From the NCBI RefSeq assembly GCF_041737845.1, contig NZ_JBGSQX010000146.1, forward strand, positions 103,534-167,533: a DNA stretch of 64,000 nt, written 5' to 3'. A model generated the notes under the pieces. It worked only from the letters and a program-made list of their open reading frames with translations, was not told the origin of the DNA and did not search any database. Shown here piece by piece: positions 15,718 through 22,960 of this stretch. Position 1 is the stretch's first letter, and every line of letters starts with the position of its first letter. The stretch is from Desulfococcus sp041737845. GTDB lineage: Bacteria > Desulfobacterota > Desulfobacteria > Desulfobacterales > Desulfococcaceae. Both the position numbers and the translations under genes were made by a program.

Positions 15718-17108
15718 CGGACCGATCCATACTGATCGTTGACGATGAGCGGGACATGCTGGTCCTGCTGAAGCGAAGCCTGGAGCCGGACCTGAACTGC
15801 CGCGTGACCGTCGTCTCCTCCGGCGCCGAGGCCCTTCAGCACGTCTCGCGGGAGGATTTCGACCTGATTCTGGCGGACATCAAGATGCCGGGGATGGATG
15901 GACTGGCGCTCCTGGAACTGGTGAAGCAGGATCACCCCGAGCAGACCGTGGTGATGATGACCGGCCACGGCTCCATCGAGACGGCCGTGGAAGCCATGAA
16001 GAACGGCGCCTACGATTTCATCACCAAGCCCTTCGACCATGACGCCCTGCTCCTGCGGCTCGAAAAAGCCCTGGAGCGGAGCACGCTCAAAAAAGAGAAC
16101 CGCCGCCTGAAAAAGGAGAGCCGGGCCACCCATGTCTTTCAGGAGCTGGTGGGCAAGAGCGCCGTCATGCTGCGGGTTTTCGAGACGATCCGCATGGTGG
16201 CCGACACGGAGTTCACCGTGCTGATCACCGGAGAGTCGGGCACCGGCAAGGACCTGACCGCCCGGGCCATCCACGCCCTGAGCCCCCGCAGCGGCGGGCC
16301 CTACGTGCCGGTCAACTGCCCTACCGTTCCGGAGCAGATCCTGGAAAGCGAGCTTTTCGGATACAAGAAAGGCGCCTTTACCCACGCCACCCAGAACAAG
16401 ATCGGCCTGTTTCAGGAAGCCAACCGGGGGACCATTTTTCTGGACGAGATCGGCGACGTGAGCCCGGCCATCCAGACCAAGCTGCTCCGGGTCATCCAGG
16501 AAAAGGAGATCAAGCCGCTGGGCGATACCCGAACCATCTCCGTGGATGTCCGGATCGTGTCGTCGACCAACCAGAACCTTCGGGAGAAGATCCGCCAGGG
16601 CACCTTCCGGGAGGACCTTTTTTACCGGCTGAACGTGCTGCCCATTCACCTCCCGGCGCTCAGGGAGCGTCGGGAGGATATCCCCCTCATCGCGAGCCAT
16701 CTGCTGGAGAAGCATTGCGCAAGCCTCTCAAAGCCCTTGAAAGGCTTCTCCCCGGAATTGATGGGCATGTTTGTGGAGCGGCCGTGGGAGGGCAACGTGC
16801 GCGAACTCGAAAACGTCATCATCCAGGGGATCCTTTTCTCCGGGGGAGAGGAGATCCAACCCCAAGACGTCCGGCTGGAGCGGCTGACGTATGCGGCCGC
16901 ATGCCTTCCGGAGGACGTTTTCCAGGGGATGGTCTACAAGGACGCCAAGGAAAAAACTCTCCAGCAGTTCAACAGCGCCTACCTCGGCCGGATCCTGGCC
17001 GAGACCGGCGGCAACATCACCCAGGCGGCCCGCATCTGCGGACTGGAGCGGCAGTCCCTTCAGCAGATCATGCGGCGGTACGGCCTTACGGCGGAGGGCT
17101 TCCGCTAG
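15714..17108 (+). CDS. NtrC-family response regulator with altered GAFTGA loop
   Basis: A 464-residue regulator. The receiver domain has the acidic pocket ILIVDDERD and phospho-Asp in ILADIKMPGMDG (Asp about 55). The AAA+ domain has Walker A GESGTGKDLTA and Walker B GTIFLDEIGD. A Fis-type helix-turn-helix is at the end (GGNITQAARICGLERQSLQ). The sigma54-contact loop reads GAFTHA (16371-16388) instead of GAFTGA, and Walker A ends in Asp rather than the usual Glu. This may weaken or abolish sigma54 activation, making it a repressor or a sigma70-type activator. The gene is coupled to the kinase gene by an ATGA overlap. Confidence 0.9.
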   Translation: MTDRSILIVDDERDMLVLLKRSLEPDLNCRVTVVSSGAEALQHVSREDFDLILADIKMPGMDGLALLELVKQDHPEQTVVMMTGHGSIETAVEAMKNGAYDFITKPFDHDALLLRLEKALERSTLKKENRRLKKESRATHVFQELVGKSAVMLRVFETIRMVADTEFTVLITGESGTGKDLTARAIHALSPRSGGPYVPVNCPTVPEQILESELFGYKKGAFTHATQNKIGLFQEANRGTIFLDEIGDVSPAIQTKLLRVIQEKEIKPLGDTRTISVDVRIVSSTNQNLREKIRQGTFREDLFYRLNVLPIHLPALRERREDIPLIASHLLEKHCASLSKPLKGFSPELMGMFVERPWEGNVRELENVIIQGILFSGGEEIQPQDVRLERLTYAAACLPEDVFQGMVYKDAKEKTLQQFNSAYLGRILAETGGNITQAARICGLERQSLQQIMRRYGLTAEGFR

Positions 17109-17284
17109 GCCCGTGTCGGCCGCCCCCTCGCCCGGCCTTCCCCCCAGCACTCCCCGCGGCGCATTCCTCCTCTTTTCTCATCGTCGCATAGGCAAGGCCC
17201 CGGCTGCCGGCGATCCATGCGTTTCCGATCCGGATGGGGATCCCTCATCCACCCGCGGCTGCATTTTTCAGTTAATTTATTTGA

Positions 17285-17322
17285 AAATGTGTGCTACACA
17301 TTTATAACTTTAATTATAAATG
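17285..17322. promoter_or_regulatory. Two overlapping perfect palindromes before the receiver gene
   Basis: AAATGTG (17285-17291) and CACATTT (17297-17303) form a perfect 7-base inverted repeat with a 5-base spacer. CATTTATAA (17299-17307) and TTATAAATG (17314-17322) form a perfect 9-base repeat with a 6-base spacer. The two share 17299-17303, so occupancy of one would exclude or alter the other. The first has CRP-like half-sites but shorter spacing than the CRP consensus. The site sits 24 bases before the start codon at 17346. Confidence 0.5.
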
Positions 17323-17345
17323 AACTGGTTTTCGGGAATGACAAC

Positions 17346-17732
17346 ATGACAAAAATCAGAAAAATCCTGGTCATGGACGATGATGAGACGGTCAGGTACA
17401 TCCTGTCTCAGATGCTGAAATACCTGGGATACGCGTCGTGCTTCGCAAGTGAGGGAAACGAGGCGGTGGAAATCTATTCGGCGGCACTCGATGCGGGGGA
17501 GCCCTTTGATGCGGTCATTCTGGACCTGTCCGTCAAGAACGGCATGGGCGGCATGGAGACGATGTTCGCCCTCAAGGCGGTCTCCCCGGAGGTGAAGGCC
17601 CTCATCTCCAGCGGCTTCTCGACGGACCCGGTCATGATCGATTTCGAGGCCTACGGGTTCTGCGGCGTTCTTGAAAAGCCCTATCATATGGCCGCCCTGG
17701 GCAGGGTTTTGGGGGAGGCGATCGAGGTATGA
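17346..17732 (+). CDS. Single-domain response regulator (receiver only)
   Basis: A 128-residue receiver domain with no output domain. The acidic pocket is LVMDDDETVR, the phospho-acceptor is in DAVILDLSVKNGMGG, the switch Ser is in ALISSGFS and the Lys in GVLEKPYH. Such stand-alone receivers act as phosphate shuttles or bind targets directly. Receivers of this type (LDLSVKNGMGG, GFS) often occur attached to hybrid kinases. Start 17346 follows a weak GGGA site; the longer frame from 17217 has none. Its stop overlaps the M48 peptidase start (ATGA), an unusual pairing. Confidence 0.85.
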   Translation: MTKIRKILVMDDDETVRYILSQMLKYLGYASCFASEGNEAVEIYSAALDAGEPFDAVILDLSVKNGMGGMETMFALKAVSPEVKALISSGFSTDPVMIDFEAYGFCGVLEKPYHMAALGRVLGEAIEV

Positions 17733-18973
17733 ACGTCGTTGCGGTCATCATCCTGGTCACGCTCGCGGCGAACTGGGCACTGGATCTCGCGGCGGGCATC
17801 CTGAACGTCCGGAACCTCCGGAGCGAACTGCCCGCCGGGTTTGAGGATGTCTACGACCCCGATCGGTATCGGCGGTCCCAGGCCTATCTGAGGGCCAATA
17901 CCCGGCTGGGGTGGGTCTCCGGGACGGTTACCCTCGCGGCCCTCCTGGCCTTCTGGTTCGGCGGCGGCTTCTCCCGGGTTGACGTCTGGGTGCGGTCCTT
18001 CGGCTGGGGAACCGTCCCGACGGGCCTCGCCTTCGTGGCCGTTCTGGTCATGATCCGGTTCCTTCTGGGGCTGCCCTTCAGCATTTACGCGGTTTTTGTC
18101 ATCGAGGAGCGGTTCGGCTTCAACCGCACCGGCTGGAAGACCTTCGCGGCGGACCGCGTCAAGGCGGGGCTTCTGGGCGCCGCCGTCGGGGGGCCGCTCC
18201 TGGCCGGGATCCTGATCTTTTTCGAGCGTGCGGCGGGCGATGCCTGGTGGATCTGCTGGATCGCCGTCACCCTCTTTTCCCTGGCACTCCAGTATGTCGC
18301 CCCGGCGTATATCATGCCGCTCTTCAACAAATTCACCCCCCTGGAGGACGGTCCCCTGAAAACCGCCATCCTGGACTACACGCGCGCGGTGGATTACCCC
18401 GTCGCCAACTTGGCTGTGATGGACGGCTCGAAACGCTCCGGAAAGGGGAATGCCTTCTTCGCCGGGTTTGGACGGCACAAGCGGATTGCCCTTTTCGATA
18501 CCCTGATCCGGCAGCATACCGTGGAGGAACTCGTGGCGGTTCTGGCACATGAGATCGGTCATTACAAGAAAAGGCACGTTCTTCAGGGCATGCTGATCGG
18601 CATCGGCCATGCCGGGGTCATGTTCTACCTGCTGTCCCGCTTCATTTCCTACCCGGGGCTGTTCGAGGCCTTTTACATGTCCGAGGTCTCGGTCTACGGC
18701 GGCATGATCTTTTTTGCGATGCTGTTTTCACCCGTCGATTTTTTCCTGGGCCTGCTCCTCCAGATGCGGTCCAGGCGAAACGAGTTCGCGGCAGACCGGT
18801 TTGCCGCGGAAACCACCGGCCGCCCGGAGGCCATGATCAGCGCTCTCAAGAAGCTTTCGGCCAACAATCTCGGAAATCTTCTCCCCCACCCATTCCACGT
18901 CTTCCTCCACTATTCCCACCCGCCGGTCACGGTCCGGGTGGCGGCGCTCAAAGGCCTTCCACCCGGGGTCTAG
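17729..18973 (+). CDS. M48-family (Ste24-like) membrane zinc metallopeptidase
   Basis: A 414-residue inner-membrane protease with the CAAX-protease Ste24 layout. An N-terminal Peptidase_M48_N region with about four helices (to residue 190) precedes a catalytic domain with the zinc motif VLAHEIGHYKKRH (about residue 272). A third zinc ligand is the Glu in RRNEFAADRFA. The segment KRSGKGNAFFAGFG before it is typical. In bacteria these proteins take part in membrane-protein quality control. The gene overlaps the receiver gene and converges with the PhoR-like kinase gene, with only 15 bases between stops. Confidence 0.88.
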   Translation: MNVVAVIILVTLAANWALDLAAGILNVRNLRSELPAGFEDVYDPDRYRRSQAYLRANTRLGWVSGTVTLAALLAFWFGGGFSRVDVWVRSFGWGTVPTGLAFVAVLVMIRFLLGLPFSIYAVFVIEERFGFNRTGWKTFAADRVKAGLLGAAVGGPLLAGILIFFERAAGDAWWICWIAVTLFSLALQYVAPAYIMPLFNKFTPLEDGPLKTAILDYTRAVDYPVANLAVMDGSKRSGKGNAFFAGFGRHKRIALFDTLIRQHTVEELVAVLAHEIGHYKKRHVLQGMLIGIGHAGVMFYLLSRFISYPGLFEAFYMSEVSVYGGMIFFAMLFSPVDFFLGLLLQMRSRRNEFAADRFAAETTGRPEAMISALKKLSANNLGNLLPHPFHVFLHYSHPPVTVRVAALKGLPPGV

Positions 18974-18988
18974 GCGGTATTTCCGGGT

Positions 18989-20770
18989 TCAGGCCGAAGC
19001 GGTCGGCAGCCGGATGAGGAAGGTGCTGCCCCTGCCGACGGTGCTGTCGACATCGATTTTGCCGCCGTGGGCCTGGATGATGTGCTTGACGATGGCCAGG
19101 CCCAGGCCCGTGCCCCCCTCTTTTCGGCTGCGGGACTTGTCGACCCGGTAGAACCGCTCGAACAGGCGCGGCAGGTGAGACCCCGGGATGCCGATGCCCT
19201 CGTCCTCGATGCGGATTTCGACTTCCTGCCCCGCCTGCCCGGCCCGTACGCGGATGGTGCTGCCCTGGCCGCTGTATTTGACGGCGTTCTCCACGAGGTT
19301 GACCACGGCCTGCTCCAGAAAATGGGCGTTGATCTCGGCCTGGAGGGCCTCGTCGCATTCCAGCCGGATGGCGATGTTTTTCTCGTCGGCATGGCCCCGC
19401 AGGACCTCGATGGCGCCGCTGATCACCGGTTTGAGCGCTTCACGCCGCAGACCGATGCTCCGGTTCTGCCCCTTCTGCTCGATCTCGGCCAGCTTCATCA
19501 GGTCCTCGATGATGGCGGCCAGGCGGTTGGCATGGTTTTCGATGATCATAAGAAATCGCCGGGCCTCCTCCGGCTTCTCCAGCGCCCCGCCAAGAAGGGT
19601 TTCGACGAACCCCTTGATGGCCGTGAGCGGCGTCTTGATCTCGTGAGAGACGTTGGCGGCGAATTCCCGGCGCATGGTTTCGAGGCGGCGGAGGCGGGTG
19701 ATGTCGTGAAAGACGATGAGGGTGCCGATCCGCCGGCCGTTGGGCTCCCGGAGGGGGGAGGAATGGGTGCCCAGGATCCGCTCCTCCTCCTGGTAGAGGT
19801 GGATCTCCCCCTCGGCATCCCCCTCGCCGGTCAGGGCCTCCTGGACGAAGCGATGGAGCTGCGGGTTCCGGATGACCTCCTGGATGGTGCGGCCGATGGC
19901 GGCGCCCGGCTTGAATTTGAACATGTCGGCGGCGGCCTGGTTGACCTTGATCAGGTGCTCGTCCATGTTGAGGGCGATGACGCCCTCCTGCATGCTCGTC
20001 AGGACCGCTTCGAGTTCATCGCGCTGGCGGTCCACGGTATGGATGCGCTCGTTGAGGTCCGACGCCATCTGGGTCAGGGCGCCGACCAGCAGGACCATCT
20101 CCCTCGATTTCGGGGGCGGAATGGCGTAGGTCAGGTCCCCTGTTGCGAATCGCTCGGCGCCCTTGCGGACCTCTTCAATGGGGCGGGCGATCCGGCGCGC
20201 GACAACATAGCTCACCAGGGCCGCCATCAGTGCCACCACGAGGCCCGCCCCGACGATCTGCTTCTGGATGGCCCCGAGCTTCCGGTCGATTTCATCCAGG
20301 GGGATGGCGGTGCGGATCGCCGCCAGGGTCCTTCCCCGCTCCTGGACCGGCACCGCGACGTACATCATGGATCTGGACAGGGTGCTGCTGTATCGCATCG
20401 ACTGGCCGGGTTCGCCGAACAGGGCCTTGTGAATCTCGGGCCTGCCGGAATGCGTCTCCATCTGGCCCGGGGATTCCTGGGAGTCCGCCACCACGCGTCC
20501 CGTGGGGAGCACGATGGTGATCCGGGTCCCGACGCGCCGGCCGGCGGCTTTGCAGAGTGCGTCGAGGGCGGCCTCATTCAGCGGCGACAGATGTTGCAGC
20601 ACCGATTCCTGAAGCAGGTTCGCCTGGGCCTGAAGCCCCAGGGTCATCTGTTCGTGGTAGTATCCCTTCATGGCGACCGAGGCGGAGAGGCTGACCACCA
20701 TGAGCGAGGCCAGGATGACGATGAGGTAGGAGGGATAAATATGCCAGAAGAGGGGCTTGGGTTTTTTCAT
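18989..20770 (-). CDS. PhoR-like sensor histidine kinase (periplasmic sensor, HAMP, PAS)
   Basis: A 593-residue kinase. The first membrane helix (residues 10-33) leads to a periplasmic domain of about 135 residues. The second helix is near 170, followed by HAMP (RRIARPIEEVRKGAERFA) and PAS (about 245-345, MQEGVIALNMDEHLIKVNQ). HisKA has the phospho-His in NVSHEIKTPLTAIKG (about 375), and the ATPase domain has N-box LVENAVKYS and G boxes EDEGIGIP and GGTGLGLAI. The order matches PhoR and WalK-type kinases. Its ATG overlaps the regulator stop (20767-20770). No phosphate transport genes are adjacent, so the stimulus is not proven to be phosphate. Confidence 0.88.
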   Translation of the reverse strand: MKKPKPLFWHIYPSYLIVILASLMVVSLSASVAMKGYYHEQMTLGLQAQANLLQESVLQHLSPLNEAALDALCKAAGRRVGTRITIVLPTGRVVADSQESPGQMETHSGRPEIHKALFGEPGQSMRYSSTLSRSMMYVAVPVQERGRTLAAIRTAIPLDEIDRKLGAIQKQIVGAGLVVALMAALVSYVVARRIARPIEEVRKGAERFATGDLTYAIPPPKSREMVLLVGALTQMASDLNERIHTVDRQRDELEAVLTSMQEGVIALNMDEHLIKVNQAAADMFKFKPGAAIGRTIQEVIRNPQLHRFVQEALTGEGDAEGEIHLYQEEERILGTHSSPLREPNGRRIGTLIVFHDITRLRRLETMRREFAANVSHEIKTPLTAIKGFVETLLGGALEKPEEARRFLMIIENHANRLAAIIEDLMKLAEIEQKGQNRSIGLRREALKPVISGAIEVLRGHADEKNIAIRLECDEALQAEINAHFLEQAVVNLVENAVKYSGQGSTIRVRAGQAGQEVEIRIEDEGIGIPGSHLPRLFERFYRVDKSRSRKEGGTGLGLAIVKHIIQAHGGKIDVDSTVGRGSTFLIRLPTASA

Positions 20771-21462
20771 GAGAGTTCCTTAAACCGGTAGCCGACGCCC
20801 CGGACCGTCTGGATATAGCTTCCGCAGGCGCCCAGCTTCTTGCGGAGCCCGACGATCTGGACGTCCACGCTCCGGTCGGTGACCGGGTAATTGTCCCCGC
20901 GAACGGCGTCGACGATCTGGGAGCGGGTGAAAACCCATCCGGGCCGCCGGCTCAGGAAGAGGAGAATCTGGAATTCCGTGAAGGAGAGGTCGACCTCCTC
21001 GCCCCGCACGGTCGTCTTGCGCCTGCCGGGGTCGATGGAGAGTTCCTGGATGCGGAGGACGGAAGACTCGTCCGTCGGCTCCGCCGCGGCCCGGCGGATG
21101 ACCGCCCGTACCCGGGCATTCAGAATCCGGGGGCTGAAGGGTTTGGTGACATAGTCGTCGGCGCCGACCTCGAGGCCCAGAACGACGTCGGCCTCTTCCC
21201 CCCGGGCCGTCAGCATGATGATGGGAACATGGCGGGTCTTGTCGGCGTTTTTCAGGATCTTCGCCACTTCGATGCCGTTGATCCCGGGAAGCATCAGGTC
21301 GAGCACGATCAGATCAGGAACGGCATCGGACGCGAGCTTGAGGGCCTTTTCGCCCGTGTCGGCGCAGATCACTTCAAAGCCCTCCCGGGCCAGATTGTAT
21401 CGAACCAGTTCGAGGATGTCCTCCTCGTCATCCACGACGAGAATCCGTTCCATGGGTGTCAT
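20767..21462 (-). CDS. PhoB/OmpR-family response regulator
   Basis: A 231-residue DNA-binding regulator. The receiver domain has VVDDEEDILELV, phospho-Asp in LIVLDLMLPGING, Thr in IMLTARGEE and Lys in YVTKPFSPR. A winged-helix output domain follows, with LSFTEFQILLFLSRRPGWVFTR and the recognition region TDRSVDVQIVGLRKKLG. The closest match in style is PhoB. Start 21462 follows a G-rich stretch; an internal ATG at 21453 is possible. It is transcribed first, before its coupled PhoR-like kinase, and diverges from the class V aminotransferase gene. Confidence 0.88.
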   Translation of the reverse strand: MTPMERILVVDDEEDILELVRYNLAREGFEVICADTGEKALKLASDAVPDLIVLDLMLPGINGIEVAKILKNADKTRHVPIIMLTARGEEADVVLGLEVGADDYVTKPFSPRILNARVRAVIRRAAAEPTDESSVLRIQELSIDPGRRKTTVRGEEVDLSFTEFQILLFLSRRPGWVFTRSQIVDAVRGDNYPVTDRSVDVQIVGLRKKLGACGSYIQTVRGVGYRFKELS

Positions 21463-21619
21463 GTGTCGCGTTTCCCCCCGGCCCGACGGTTTCAGGCCCC
21501 GGCTTCGGGCCGCCGGCTTCCGGAAGCCCCTGCATTAAAAGATTGCGCATTTGATCCGCTTACCATATCATATAAGATTATGGAACAATATTAGAATTTT
21601 GTTAAATTCAGGAGTGCCC

Positions 21620-22789
21620 ATGGACTGGCATGAAGTTTACGGCCGTTTCCCCATCAACCGGGAGATGGTATGGCTCAACAACTGCGGCATCACCCCCGCC
21701 GGCGCCCACGTTCTCGAAGCGGTCAACCGGTTCATGACCGATTATGCGAAAAACGGCGCCCGGGCCGAAAGCGCCGACTACGGCCGGGTCAGGCACCGGA
21801 TCAAGGAGATCCTGTCGCCGCTCCTGGGGTGCGCCCCGGGCGAACTCTGCCTGATTCACAACACGGCCGAAGGGATGAATGTCGTCTCCCGGGGCCTGCG
21901 GTTCGAACGGGGCAGCGAGATCATCCTGCTCGAAAATGAATACCCCAGCAATGTCTACCCCTGGCGCCACTGGGCGGAAAAGGGGGTAAAACTCCTGACG
22001 GCGCCTGCGGCCACGACCCCCGACGGCTTCTTTGAAGGGCTGAGCGCCCTGGTGACGGATCGGACCCGGCTTGTCGCCCTCTCCGCCGTCCACTGGTGCA
22101 CGGGGATGCCCCTGCCCCTGGCGCGGATCGGGGAGCTCTGCCGCGAGCGGGATATCCTCTTTGCGGTGGACGGGGCCCAGGGCGTCGGCATGCAGCCCAT
22201 GGACGTCAAGGGGATGAAGATCGATTTCATGGCCTTTTCCGCATGGAAATGGCTCATGGGGCCGCTGGGGATGGGGGTCCTCTATGTTGCCGAGAACCGC
22301 TTGAAAACCCTCGATCCCGTCTTTGTCGGAACGGAGTCGGTGGTCATGGACGAGGTGTACCTGCCCTACAGGAGCGAACTCAAGCCGACGGCGGACCGGT
22401 TCACCTTCTCCACCCCCAGCATCGGCGACTGGGTCTATCTCCTGGCCTCCCTCGAATACCTGACCCGGATCGGCTTCGACAGGGTGCGGGAACGGATCTT
22501 CGAGCTGGCCGAATACCTGAAGCAGCGGCTGCGGAACATCGGTTTTTCGGTGCTCTCGGATCGGTTTCCGGATCACCCCACCGGCATCGTGGTCTGCGAA
22601 AAACCGGGGGTGGACTCCGGGTCAATGGTCAAGCGGCTTGAATCCCACAAGGTGATCGCGGCCGAACGCCTGGGCCGGATCCGCTTCTCGCCCCACATTT
22701 ACCTGTCGGAGTACCAGTTGGACGCCGCGGCCCGGGCCCTTTCCCAGGCGTGCATGGCCCAGATGTACGCCCAGTCCGTGAAGCGATAA
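21620..22789 (+). CDS. Class V aminotransferase (cysteine desulfurase-like)
   Basis: A 389-residue PLP enzyme with strong AGGAG before the ATG. The N-terminal WLNNCGITPAGAHVLEA, cofactor site IHNTAEGMNVVSRGL, FAVDGAQGVGMQP and the Schiff-base lysine in MAFSAWKWLMGPLGMGV identify the class V fold. The catalytic-loop Cys of true NifS/IscS desulfurases (around the usual SSGSACTS motif) is not evident, so desulfurase activity is uncertain. Relatives include kynureninase-like and isopenicillin-epimerase-like enzymes. The downstream small peptide gene and ABC1 kinase are close on the same strand, so they may share a transcript. Confidence 0.8.
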   Translation: MDWHEVYGRFPINREMVWLNNCGITPAGAHVLEAVNRFMTDYAKNGARAESADYGRVRHRIKEILSPLLGCAPGELCLIHNTAEGMNVVSRGLRFERGSEIILLENEYPSNVYPWRHWAEKGVKLLTAPAATTPDGFFEGLSALVTDRTRLVALSAVHWCTGMPLPLARIGELCRERDILFAVDGAQGVGMQPMDVKGMKIDFMAFSAWKWLMGPLGMGVLYVAENRLKTLDPVFVGTESVVMDEVYLPYRSELKPTADRFTFSTPSIGDWVYLLASLEYLTRIGFDRVRERIFELAEYLKQRLRNIGFSVLSDRFPDHPTGIVVCEKPGVDSGSMVKRLESHKVIAAERLGRIRFSPHIYLSEYQLDAAARALSQACMAQMYAQSVKR

Positions 22790-22801
22790 GAGGAGATCCG
22801 C

Positions 22802-22930
22802 ATGAAAGAAAAAGGTACCGCGGCATCCAGGGAGAACGACGCCCCGAAAAGCTGGATCAGCAGGCTGCTCGACTGGCTCGCCAGAGGCCATCGGAAGGCT
22901 GTCGAAAGCGGAAAGCATTGCCCCACATGA
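22802..22930 (+). CDS. 42-residue hypothetical peptide
   Basis: A short frame with an excellent GAGGAG site, 12 bases after the aminotransferase stop. The product is charged at its N-terminus, then has an amphipathic stretch SWISRLLDWLARGHRKAV and ends in HCPT. The core could form a membrane-surface helix, and the single Cys near the end might be modified or bind metal. An ATG at 22927 overlaps its stop, and the next real gene begins at 22961. I do not recognise a characterised family. Strong ribosome site and tight spacing make it likely to be translated. Confidence 0.6.
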   Translation: MKEKGTAASRENDAPKSWISRLLDWLARGHRKAVESGKHCPT

Positions 22931-22960
22931 CGAATCAAGTAAACCGAAAGGCCGCGGTCC

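Noticed and set aside
18989..21462. Calling the two-component pair phoR-phoB outright
   Set aside because: The domain order fits, but no pst, phoU or phosphatase genes are adjacent, so the phosphate signal is not shown.
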